Source: Candidatus Hydrogenedentota bacterium
GTDB lineage: Bacteria; Hydrogenedentota; Hydrogenedentia; Hydrogenedentiales; GCA-2746185
DNA: 9,163 bases
Assembly (NCBI GenBank): GCA_012965445.1
Contig: DTSJ01000316.1
Coordinates: 1-9,163, forward strand
Direction of reading: 5' to 3'
Shown: piece after piece, positions 1-6,573 of the stretch
Position numbering within the stretch: position 1 is the stretch's first letter
Layout of the letters: every line of letters starts with the position of its first letter
Program-made: the position numbers and the translations under genes
Notes under the pieces: generated by a model
Databases searched by the model: none
The model's input: only the letters and a program-made list of their open reading frames with translations
Told to the model about the DNA's origin: nothing

Positions 1-26
1 GCCTGCGACGACTTCGCCTCCTTTGA

Positions 27-314
27 TTACGTCGTATTCGCCACCCCAAGTTCACCGCGATATTCGATCGGCGCATATGGCTTGGGATCAAATGTATCCA
101 GATGGCTCATCCCGCCAGCCATGAATACGAAAATCACCGACTCAGCCTTAGGACCAGCAACCGAGTCTTGCGCGGTCGCCGCTTGTAGCGCGAAATAGTC
201 GCCAAGCGTTAAACCAAGCCCCGATATCGCCCCTACCTTCAAAAAAGTTCGTCGGTCCAGCGGCCCTGAACACGCGGAACGTCTGAAGCTTCCAAAATTC
301 TTTGATCCTGCCAT
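27..314 (-). CDS. DUF1501 family Tat-exported protein, N-terminal fragment
   Basis: This is the N-terminal 95 residues of a DUF1501 protein, an exported family of unknown function related to sulfatases/alkaline phosphatases and normally about 400-480 residues long. The start at 314 is chosen because GGGGAGAGGAG lies 8 bases upstream; an upstream in-frame start at 392 lacks this support and overlaps a likely promoter. A twin-arginine signal is visible (DRRTFLKVGAISGLGL, then ALQAATAQ), followed by the family's hallmark stretch VIFVFMAGGMSHLDTFDPKP and then EYRGEL. The reading frame stops at 27-29, just after GELGV, where the sequence switches to a 40-base inverted copy of the CotH gene (window 1-40). 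More than three quarters of the protein is therefore missing, through rearrangement or misassembly. The identity is secure from the motifs; whether a working protein is made is doubtful. Confidence 0.8.
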   Translation of the reverse strand: MAGSKNFGSFRRSACSGPLDRRTFLKVGAISGLGLTLGDYFALQAATAQDSVAGPKAESVIFVFMAGGMSHLDTFDPKPYAPIEYRGELGVANTT

Positions 315-363
315 TCCAGACGCTCCTCTCCCCAAATATTCTTCCGCACACAGCCTGTTAGAT

Positions 364-392
364 ATTATGCCTAGAACCGACCACAAACTCAA
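364..392 (-). promoter_or_regulatory. Candidate sigma70-type promoter for the DUF1501 gene
   Basis: On the minus strand TTGAGT (387-392) is followed after exactly 17 bases by CATAAT (364-369), matching five of six consensus bases at the -10. Transcription would start near 357, giving a leader of about 43 bases that contains the Shine-Dalgarno sequence. This is a pattern match only. Confidence 0.4.
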
Positions 393-451
393 GAAGATCT
401 ATCCACGAGTTCGCACGTAAAATTGTAACTACGAGCCTCGTGTCCGCGCGT

Positions 452-480
452 TTGACTATGATTTCCGATTTATCTATTGT
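452..480 (+). promoter_or_regulatory. Candidate sigma70-type promoter for the selenoprotein operon
   Basis: TTGACT (452-457, five of six consensus bases) and TATTGT (475-480, four of six) are separated by 17 bases. The predicted transcription start, near 487, leaves a leader of about 45 bases before the ATG at 532. The site lies in an AT-rich stretch between two divergent genes, where a promoter is expected. I see no clear operator in the 315-531 interval. Confidence 0.45.
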
Positions 481-531
481 AATATCGTTCATTCCACCTA
501 AAAGTTCCCAAATCTCAGGAGTTTCATTCCT

Positions 532-1971
532 ATGGCTGCATCCTCAACCGCTTGGCTCGTTTTTGCTAAACGCGACTGCCCAACCTGCACAATGATCGAG
601 TCCGTCCTACAGGCGCTCGACAAAGAGTCCACACCAATCACTGTCTACGTTCAAGATGACCCCTCATTTCCAGAGCAAGTTTCTTCCGTCATCGACGACT
701 CCTCCCTCGAACAATCCTATCTCCACGAAATCGAAACCGTCCCGACCCTGATCCGCATCGAAAACGATTCCGAAATCCAACGCATCGTAGGCTGGAACAA
801 GGAAGAGTGGCGCACGTTTACAGACATCGACTCCCTCGGAGAAGATCTCCCCGCTCACAGACCCGGCTGCGGCTCGAAAAATGTCGAGCCAGGCGTCACG
901 GAAAAACTCGCGATCCAATTCGGAGATGTGGTGTTCGGCTCCCGACCCATCGAACTCGCTGCACTCGAAGACGAAATGGAGGCCTGCTACGACCGCGGAT
1001 GGTCCGATGGACTCCCCGTCGTTCCCCCCACCCGCGAGCGAGTCCTCGGCATGCTCGGAGGCACCACACGCGATCCCGCAGAAATCATAGGCACCGTCCC
1101 TCCCGATTTGATCGAATGCACTGTCGAAAAGGTCGCTATCAATGCAGTCCTCGCCGGATGCAAACCTGAATATATGCCCGTCGTACTCGCCACCGTAGAG
1201 GCCGCCCTGATCGACGACTTCTGCATGCACGGACTCCTCGCCACCACCTGGTTCTCCGGCCCAATCGTTGTCGTCAACGGTCCAATCACGAAACGCATCG
1301 GCATGAACTCCGGCGCAAACGCACTCGGACAAGGCAACCGCGCAAACGCCACCATCGGCCGCGCCCTCCAGCTTGTCATCCGAAACGTAGGAGGCGGAAA
1401 ACCCCAAGGAGTCGATCGCGCTACGCTCGGCAATCCCGGCAAATATACATTCTGTTTCGCCGAAGACGAATCAGATGATCGCTGGAAGACCCTCCACGAA
1501 GAACGCGGCTTCGACAAATCCAAATCAACCGTCACGCTCTTCGCAGGCGACGGCGTGCAAGGCATCATGGATCAGCAATCACGGGAACCCGAGTCCCTCA
1601 TCGCAACCTTCGCCGAATGCCTCAAAACCGTCGCCCACCCAAAACTCGCCATGGTCGCAGATGCCATGCTCGTCGTCACACCCGAACATAGCCGAGTTTT
1701 CTATGAAGCAGGCTGGGACAAACAGAAATTCCGCGAAGCCCTCGAATTCAAGACCATGCGCCCCGGTGCAGACCTCATTCGCGGGGCAAACGACATCGCA
1801 GAAGGCCTGCCCGAACACCTAAAAGACGTCACCGTACCAAAATTCCGACCCGGCGGACTGCACATCGTCCGGGCAGGAGGCAAAGCCGGTATGTTTTCAG
1901 CTATAATCGGTGGATGGGTCGCCAGCGGCCCGATCGGTAGTCAAGCCGTAACAAAGGAGATCTCCACATGA
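532..1971 (+). CDS. Glutaredoxin-like domain fused to the large UGSC-partner protein
   Basis: The 479-residue protein has two parts. Residues about 6-95 look like a glutaredoxin/thioredoxin-fold domain: a beta strand WLVFAKRD leads into a C16-P-T-C19 redox motif, and a likely cis-proline lies in V70-P71-T72. After a linker with PGCGS comes a region of about 335 residues with the motifs YDRGWSDGLPVVPPT, ECTVEKVAINAVLAGCKPEY, VVVNGPITKRIGMNSGANA, RANATIGRAL and GNPGKYTFC. I recognise this second part as the uncharacterised protein found next to UGSC-family proteins; its reaction is unknown to me. No signal peptide is visible, so it is probably cytoplasmic. AGGAG lies 10 bases before the ATG. 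The stop overlaps the next start (ATGA at 1968-1971), so the two proteins are probably made together. The inferred role is to reduce, or be reduced by, the selenoprotein; the fold assignment comes from motifs only. Confidence 0.82.
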   Translation: MAASSTAWLVFAKRDCPTCTMIESVLQALDKESTPITVYVQDDPSFPEQVSSVIDDSSLEQSYLHEIETVPTLIRIENDSEIQRIVGWNKEEWRTFTDIDSLGEDLPAHRPGCGSKNVEPGVTEKLAIQFGDVVFGSRPIELAALEDEMEACYDRGWSDGLPVVPPTRERVLGMLGGTTRDPAEIIGTVPPDLIECTVEKVAINAVLAGCKPEYMPVVLATVEAALIDDFCMHGLLATTWFSGPIVVVNGPITKRIGMNSGANALGQGNRANATIGRALQLVIRNVGGGKPQGVDRATLGNPGKYTFCFAEDESDDRWKTLHEERGFDKSKSTVTLFAGDGVQGIMDQQSREPESLIATFAECLKTVAHPKLAMVADAMLVVTPEHSRVFYEAGWDKQKFREALEFKTMRPGADLIRGANDIAEGLPEHLKDVTVPKFRPGGLHIVRAGGKAGMFSAIIGGWVASGPIGSQAVTKEIST

Positions 1972-2489
1972 GCAGCGAACGCGTCTTACTAGACCCCACC
2001 GCAGAACTGGCTCCCTCAACCCGCGAACTGCTGCCGCGCCCCGAATCTCTGAAAGGCAAAACCGTCGGACTCCTTGATATTTCCAAAGCACGCGGCAACG
2101 TTTTTCTCGATCGAATCGAAGAAAAATTGGCGGAGATGGGTGCTGAAGTGAAGCGATACACCAAACCGACTTTCGCCCGCGTAGCTCCGGTCGATCTCAA
2201 ACAGGAAATTACTACCCAATGCAGTGTGGTCATCGAAGCCCTCGCCGATTGAGGTTCCTGCACCTCGTGCAGTATGCACGACATTGCTGACCTCGAATCT
2301 CGCGGAATTCCCGGCGGCTTCATCGCGTCAAGCGAATTCGAAGAAGCGGCAGACGCACAGGAGCGCGCCCTCGGATTCGCACCCAACCGCGTCTACATTC
2401 AGCATCCAATCCAGGACCGTACAGACGAAGAAGTCGTCGCTCTGGCCGATGCCGCTTTTGACGATGTCATCGCGATGGTCACGCAATAG
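1968..2489 (+). CDS. UGSC-family selenoprotein (UGA at 2250-2252 read as Sec)
   Basis: This is one 173-residue gene that ordinary prediction splits at an in-frame UGA into pieces of 94 and 71 residues with a gap. Reading UGA as selenocysteine gives ALAD-U95-GSCTSCSMHDIADLE, the motif that names the UGSC family, in which position 95 is Sec or Cys. The frame runs unbroken from ATG 1968 to TAG 2487-2489, and protein on both sides of the UGA fits the family, including SRGIPGGFI and ERALGFAPNRVYIQHPI. U95-x-x-C98 resembles a thioredoxin-type redox pair, and C98-x-x-C101 overlaps it. A hairpin suited to SECIS function follows the UGA. AAAGGAG lies 8 bases before the start, and translation overlaps the glutaredoxin-fused partner gene. 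The protein is probably a cytoplasmic selenol redox enzyme of unknown substrate. The alternative, a nonsense mutation, is unlikely given the exact motif position. Production needs SelA, SelB, tRNA-Sec and SelD, none of which is in the window. Confidence 0.9.
2250..2294 (+). promoter_or_regulatory. Bacterial SECIS-like hairpin directly after the Sec UGA
   Basis: The RNA can fold into a layered hairpin. The upper stem is a perfect 7-bp pairing, 2265-2271 with 2275-2281, closing a GUA loop at 2272-2274. A middle stem pairs 2260-2262 with 2285-2287, and a lower stem pairs 2251-2256 with 2289-2294, including one G-U pair and the last two bases of the UGA. Bacterial SECIS elements lie inside the coding region, have a small apical loop with a G in its first two positions, and place that loop roughly 16-37 bases after the UGA. 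Here the loop G is 20 bases after the UGA. I worked out the pairing by eye without an energy calculation. Confidence 0.75.
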
Positions 2490-2493
2490 GAAA

Positions 2494-4563
2494 ATGAACC
2501 GAAGTTCTCTTCCGTGTACGGCAATCCTGCTCTTGGGTAGCGTCGTCACGCAATCGGCAATTGCTGATGTCTATATCTCCGAGTTCGTCGCCTCAAACGC
2601 CACCGGACTGCAAGACGAAACAGGCGCACGACCCGACTGGATAGAAATCCACAACGATGGCGAACAGGCCGTCAATCTATTCGACTGGAAACTGTCCGAC
2701 GGCTCCCTGAATATGGAACCCTGGATATTTTCCGAATACCACCTCGCACCAGACGAATACATCGTCGTGTTTGCATCCGGCAACGACCGTCGAGATTCAC
2801 AACCATTCCATACCGACTTCGAACTGAAGCGCTCCGGTGAAAAGCTAAGCCTCGTCCCCCCGAAAAATACGCCGTCCCAGAAACACCAGCTAGTTTCACC
2901 GTACCCGGAACAACTTACAGATACGGCCTACGGAGTCGTCGACGGTAAACTTCTATTCATCGGCGTACCTACCCCGGGAAAACCGAATAGAGTATTCGAA
3001 CCCTTCATCGGCATCCTCGAAACGCCAAAAATCTCCCACGCGCCGAGCTGGTTTGAGACACCCTTCGAACTGTCCGTTCTAAACATACAACCCGATTCTC
3101 AGGTGTTATACACGCTCGACGGCTCAAATCCAACCTACAGAACAGCCATACGCTACACCCAGCCAATCCCCATTTCGAATACCACCACCCTGCGAATCGC
3201 GGCTTTCCACGAGAGCTATCTCGCGCCGCCAATTGCAACCTATACATTCCTCCATACACCGTCAATCGCCGCCCAGTCCCGCCCAAACAACTATCCGGAA
3301 TTCTGGGCCCCGGAAATTCCAGCCCACTACACCATCGCCACCGAGGAAAAGGATTTCACATCAGCCCTCAAAGCACTCCCCCTCATCTCAATCGTCGCCG
3401 ACTCGAAACATCTCTTCGATAAAGACACAGGCATCTACATGAACACCGAACAGGACGGCACCGACTGGGAACGCCCCGTTTCAATCGAATTCCTCGGCGA
3501 CAATAATATTCAACTCAACGCAGCACTCCGAATCCAGGGCAGGAGCAGTCGCCAACCACGCACGAGCCCCAAACATTCCTTCCGCCTACTCTTCAAACAT
3601 CCATACGGCCCGACAACGCTCAACCATCCCGTCTTCGACTCCGACAACCCGGAAGTTGAATACAACACCCTCGTCCTCCGCGCAACAAGCAACCACTCCT
3701 GGACATACCCACTCGCCGACCAACGACAGCGCGCCCAATACCTCCGCGATCCCTGGGTAAAAGAGACACAACGCGCCATGGGACACATCGTACCTAAATC
3801 GAAATTCCATCACGTCTTCCTAAACGGGCTCTACTGGGGTATCTACGCCGTTTCCGAACGCCCCGACGACGCCTTCATGGCGCAGCATTTCGGTGGGAAA
3901 AAATCCGAATACGACGTAATCAAAGGAGGCGAAGTCGTCGCAGGCAACAACCGTATCTGGCGTAGACTATTCACGCTCGCCAATCAAGGCCTGAAAGACC
4001 CGCGCCAATACCGCGCAATCACCCAATATCTCGACCTGGACAACTTCATCGACTTCATAATTCTCAACCACTTCATCGGAAACGAAACATGGGACTTTGG
4101 AAACTGGTACGCCGCTCGACAGAAAGTCGACAACGGAACCTTCCGCTTCTTCTGCTGGGATGCAGAAACCTCCATGAACCGACTCAACGAAAATCGCGTA
4201 CTCACCCACAACGCCGACCGACCAACCGCCTTGTTCCATGCACTGCGCAGAAACCCGGACTTCCAAAAACGATTCACAAATCGCCTGCACCTTCACTGTA
4301 CAGAAAACGGCGCATTGACCCCCGAACGAAACATACTTCGATACGTATCGCTCGCAACAAAAATAGACCTCGCGATTATCGCCGAATCCGCGCGTTGGGG
4401 AGACTACCGCCTGACACGCCACCCCTATCGTACCCCGCCCTTCGAACGCTACACACGAGATGACCACTGGTATGTCGAACAGCACCGAATACTTACCGAA
4501 TATCTCCCTAATCGCACGCATATTCTGCTGGATCAATACCGATCAATCGGTCTATTCGATTGA
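2494..4563 (+). CDS. Secreted protein with lamin-tail, chitobiase-like and CotH domains
   Basis: The 689-residue protein begins with a signal peptide (about residues 1-24, cleavage after QSAIA). A lamin-tail domain follows (about 25-130: VYISEFVASN, ARPDWIEIHN, FDWKLSDG). Next is a chitobiase/hexosaminidase C-terminal-like beta domain (about 183-255: VLYTLDGSNPTY). A CotH kinase-like domain starts near residue 294 (LPLISIV), with GRSSRQ near 349, PKHSFRLLFK, EYDVIKGGEVVAGN near 472 and FCWDAETSMN near 554. The W-D-x-E stretch resembles the metal-binding acidic motif of CotH proteins. CotH phosphorylates spore-coat proteins in Bacillus; in large exported relatives like this one the target is unknown. 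The start at 2494 gives the best signal peptide and lies 4 bases after the selenoprotein stop, with AGGA very close; an in-frame ATG at 2464 is an alternative. Bases 3906-3945 recur inverted at the window's left edge. Confidence 0.82.
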   Translation: MNRSSLPCTAILLLGSVVTQSAIADVYISEFVASNATGLQDETGARPDWIEIHNDGEQAVNLFDWKLSDGSLNMEPWIFSEYHLAPDEYIVVFASGNDRRDSQPFHTDFELKRSGEKLSLVPPKNTPSQKHQLVSPYPEQLTDTAYGVVDGKLLFIGVPTPGKPNRVFEPFIGILETPKISHAPSWFETPFELSVLNIQPDSQVLYTLDGSNPTYRTAIRYTQPIPISNTTTLRIAAFHESYLAPPIATYTFLHTPSIAAQSRPNNYPEFWAPEIPAHYTIATEEKDFTSALKALPLISIVADSKHLFDKDTGIYMNTEQDGTDWERPVSIEFLGDNNIQLNAALRIQGRSSRQPRTSPKHSFRLLFKHPYGPTTLNHPVFDSDNPEVEYNTLVLRATSNHSWTYPLADQRQRAQYLRDPWVKETQRAMGHIVPKSKFHHVFLNGLYWGIYAVSERPDDAFMAQHFGGKKSEYDVIKGGEVVAGNNRIWRRLFTLANQGLKDPRQYRAITQYLDLDNFIDFIILNHFIGNETWDFGNWYAARQKVDNGTFRFFCWDAETSMNRLNENRVLTHNADRPTALFHALRRNPDFQKRFTNRLHLHCTENGALTPERNILRYVSLATKIDLAIIAESARWGDYRLTRHPYRTPPFERYTRDDHWYVEQHRILTEYLPNRTHILLDQYRSIGLFD

Positions 4564-4773
4564 CCTTTACCCCGAATCCCTCGCTAAACGTGAATTTCAC
4601 CCCTTCTCAAGGCTGATTACCCCAAACTTATTCTATTAAGACGTTAATTAGCACCGCCGTCTGAGTCAGAAAATAAAGCATATTTCTACTAGACTTTTCC
4701 TATATCCTTGGGTTAAGGTAGGTTCTTATCAAAGTGCGCGTTGGTTTTATAACTCAATGGAAAGGGAAATAAC
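4564..4773. other. AT-rich intergenic region upstream of the lipoprotein gene
   Basis: No gene or convincing terminator is visible in these 210 bases. A weak promoter match on the plus strand, TTATCA (4726-4731) with a 16-base gap to TATAAC (4748-4753), would start transcription near 4760 and leave a leader of only about 14 bases before the lipoprotein ATG. I give it low weight. The stretch is richer in A and T than the flanking coding DNA. Confidence 0.4.
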
Positions 4774-4893
4774 ATGAAAGCACTATTGGCAACCTTGATG
4801 ATTGCTCTGTCAGTTACTTTTGCTGGATGCTCTAGCGACGACGCTGATGACGCAGCTACTGAAGAACCGGCCGCTGAAGATGCTGCTGAGTAA
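4774..4893 (+). CDS. Small acidic lipoprotein, 39 residues
   Basis: This short gene encodes a classical lipoprotein: MKALLATLMIALSVTFAGC, with a lysine near the start, a hydrophobic core and a lipobox T-F-A-G-C whose cysteine is residue 19. The mature part would be only 21 residues (SSDDADDAATEE, then PAAEDAAE), made almost wholly of Ala, Asp, Glu and Ser and strongly negative. GGAAAGGGAAA upstream of the ATG serves as a ribosome binding site. It has its own intergenic region on both sides and a strong hairpin downstream, so it is probably transcribed alone. Small acidic lipoproteins of this kind are often abundant envelope components, but I do not recognise the family. It would sit in the inner or outer membrane depending on sorting; Ser at +2 does not signal inner-membrane retention by the E. 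coli rule. Confidence 0.72.
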   Translation: MKALLATLMIALSVTFAGCSSDDADDAATEEPAAEDAAE

Positions 4894-4910
4894 GACTCAA
4901 ACGTCTGACA

Positions 4911-4932
4911 GCTATTTATAGTTCAAAATAGC
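4911..4932. repeat. Short inverted repeat after the lipoprotein gene
   Basis: GCTATTT (4911-4917) pairs with AAATAGC (4926-4932) around an 8-base loop. No T-run follows, so it is not by itself a standard terminator. It could protect the 3' end of the lipoprotein mRNA. Confidence 0.4.
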
Positions 4933-4941
4933 GAGATTAAA

Positions 4942-4986
4942 AACCCGCAACTCGGATGATATACTTCTGTCGTCCAGTTGCGGGTT
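4942..4986 (+). terminator. Strong hairpin, probable terminator of the lipoprotein gene
   Basis: AACCCGCAACT (4942-4952) and AGTTGCGGGTT (4976-4986) are perfect 11-base inverted copies. The stem continues inward after one bulged base, GGATGA (4954-4959) with TCGTCC (4970-4975), including one G-U pair, leaving a 10-base loop. It is followed by CTCTTC rather than a clean T-run, and an A-run precedes it, so it could also act on the other strand. It separates the lipoprotein gene from the acyl-CoA ligase operon. Confidence 0.7.
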
Positions 4987-5047
4987 CTCTTCATTCGGAA
5001 ATTACAGCGACCAATCTCCCATCACTCAACAAGCCCGGTACTACCCC

Positions 5048-5767
5048 ATGAACAGCAGTTATATCCAAAATCTTGCCGCCCTCGTAGAGGAATCTCTCCA
5101 AACCAAAGGCGAATATACCGCGCTGAAGTTCAATGACACTCCGCACTCCAATGCTGAGACCGCCTCCAACGGTCGCCGACTCCAGACCGCTTTTAGCCAG
5201 CTCGGCCTCCAGAAAGAAGATATTGTCCTCGTCTGCATGGTCAACGACCCAATCGTCCATTCCGTTTTTCTCGCAGGATTTCGAACCGGTGCCGCGCTCG
5301 TCCCCGTCGTATCACAGTTGATTGCCTCTGAACTCGAATACATCATTCAGCACACCACCTCAAAAGCCGTCATCACCGACATCGAAAAAATCGACGCAAT
5401 GCGCCAGGCCGTCAGGAACGCGCCCCACGTGAAATGGATCGCAGTACGCGGCGGCGTCACAGATGAATCCAAGACCCCGCGCGAGTACAGACTCGAAGAA
5501 CTAATCGAACACCCGGAGTCCACCGAATTTCCCGAGCAGACCCGGGAAGACACAGCTCTCATCCTCTATACATGCGGCTCCACCGGAAAACCCAAAGGCG
5601 TCATGCTCACGCACGGAAACCTCCTCGCCTCAGGTGAAACCCTCATCGATGCCGCCGAACTTCATCTGCGCGATCACCCCATGCGCTCAATCACAACATT
5701 GCCCATGGCACACATCTTCGGCATCAGCCTGATGACTGTCGAATTCCTCATCCCTATACTAACTTAA
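5048..5767 (+). CDS. Acyl-CoA ligase, N-terminal part of a split gene
   Basis: These 239 residues are the N-terminal half of an AMP-forming acyl-CoA synthetase, which activates a carboxylic (fatty) acid with ATP and then joins it to CoA. The nucleotide-binding loop is present from residue 174: YTCGSTGKPKGVMLTHGNL, with Cys and Ser where YTSGTTG is usual. The second core motif follows as LPMAHIFGISLM. The frame then runs into a stop at 5765-5767, shortly after EFLIP. The rest of the enzyme resumes in another frame at about 5797, so this is one gene with an internal deletion and frameshift; roughly a dozen or more residues appear to be missing between the halves. Alone this piece lacks the catalytic lysine and C-terminal domain and should be inactive. 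No good Shine-Dalgarno sequence precedes the ATG, so the start is less certain than the family. Confidence 0.8.
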   Translation: MNSSYIQNLAALVEESLQTKGEYTALKFNDTPHSNAETASNGRRLQTAFSQLGLQKEDIVLVCMVNDPIVHSVFLAGFRTGAALVPVVSQLIASELEYIIQHTTSKAVITDIEKIDAMRQAVRNAPHVKWIAVRGGVTDESKTPREYRLEELIEHPESTEFPEQTREDTALILYTCGSTGKPKGVMLTHGNLLASGETLIDAAELHLRDHPMRSITTLPMAHIFGISLMTVEFLIPILT

Positions 5768-5805
5768 CAACTGGTACCATCAACGGGGGCAGACCAGTAC
5801 CAACC

Positions 5806-6573
5806 ATGATGTCTCTAATCCTCAATCATCCACACTTCGATAAGTATGACTTGTCCTCACTGTTCAAAGTCGACATTGGAGGCGCACCCATGGCCGTAGA
5901 ACTCGCACGCCAATGGAAATCACGCGTCGGCTCACACCTCAGGCAGCGTTACGGAATGACAGAAAATTCCGGGAAATGCTCAACTGATAGAACATCCGAA
6001 CCATACTATGAAGGCTCAGTTGGCCGCGCATACCATTCCACTGACCTCCTCATTGTCGACGACAACGGAATTCCCGTACCTGCAGGCCAATCCGGGGAAA
6101 TTCTGACGGCCGGACCGACCACCATGAAAGGCTACTTCAAGGACCCGGATGCTACCGCCCTGACACTACGCGACGGATGGCTGCACACGGGCGATATCGG
6201 CTACCTTAACGATGAAGGATGGCTATACGTGGTTGATCGCAAAAACGACATGATAATAAAAGGCGGTGAAAATATATACCCCGCAATACTCGAAGATGTA
6301 CTGTACAAACTTCCAGCCATTGCCGAGGCTGCGATTGTAGGAGTACCCCACGAAATCTATGGCGAAGAACCCATGGGATTTGTCGTACAATTGCCAGACC
6401 ACGATTTGGAAGAAGCCGATGTCCTCGATCACATGAAAAAACACATCACAAAATTCAAAGTCCCGTCTCGGGTTCTTTTTCGCGACTCTCTTCCAAAGAG
6501 CGGTGTCGGAAAGGTCCTTCGTCGTAAACTACGCGATGAAGTTCTCCGGAAAACTCCGGGAGTAGAAGCATGA
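5806..6573 (+). CDS. Acyl-CoA ligase, C-terminal part of a split gene
   Basis: This carries the rest of the acyl-CoA synthetase: the substrate region (HFDKYDLSSL, VDIGGAPM), RYGMTENSG (the YGxTE motif), GWLHTGDIGYL (the ATP-ribose-binding Asp), DRKNDMIIKGGENIYP (the hinge to the mobile C-terminal domain) and SGVGKVLRRKL with the catalytic lysine. Family similarity begins a few codons before the ATG, with V-P-T at 5797-5805 in the same frame, which shows that 5806 is not a natural start. The two parts with the gap sum to about 507 codons, slightly short of typical family members. All core motifs are intact, so the break is recent or technical. The stop overlaps the start of the enoyl-CoA hydratase (ATGA at 6570-6573), so the two genes were translated together, consistent with a joint role in fatty or aromatic acid breakdown. 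Confidence 0.82.
   Translation: MMSLILNHPHFDKYDLSSLFKVDIGGAPMAVELARQWKSRVGSHLRQRYGMTENSGKCSTDRTSEPYYEGSVGRAYHSTDLLIVDDNGIPVPAGQSGEILTAGPTTMKGYFKDPDATALTLRDGWLHTGDIGYLNDEGWLYVVDRKNDMIIKGGENIYPAILEDVLYKLPAIAEAAIVGVPHEIYGEEPMGFVVQLPDHDLEEADVLDHMKKHITKFKVPSRVLFRDSLPKSGVGKVLRRKLRDEVLRKTPGVEA

Noticed and set aside
664..1568. Long open frames on the minus strand opposite the UGSC-partner gene
   Set aside because: They are antisense shadows of a well-supported gene, with no motifs and no ribosome sites.
2224..2493. Upstream extension of the CotH reading frame by 90 residues
   Set aside because: It overlaps the selenoprotein gene in another frame, buries the signal peptide inside the protein, and has no family resemblance. 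The start at 2494 (or 2464) fits far better.
4541..4575. Inverted GGTC/GACC around the CotH stop codon as a terminator
   Set aside because: The stem is short and no T-run follows.
4657..4672. Small palindrome CTGAGTCAG in the gap after the CotH gene
   Set aside because: Too short and isolated to support an operator or a terminator.
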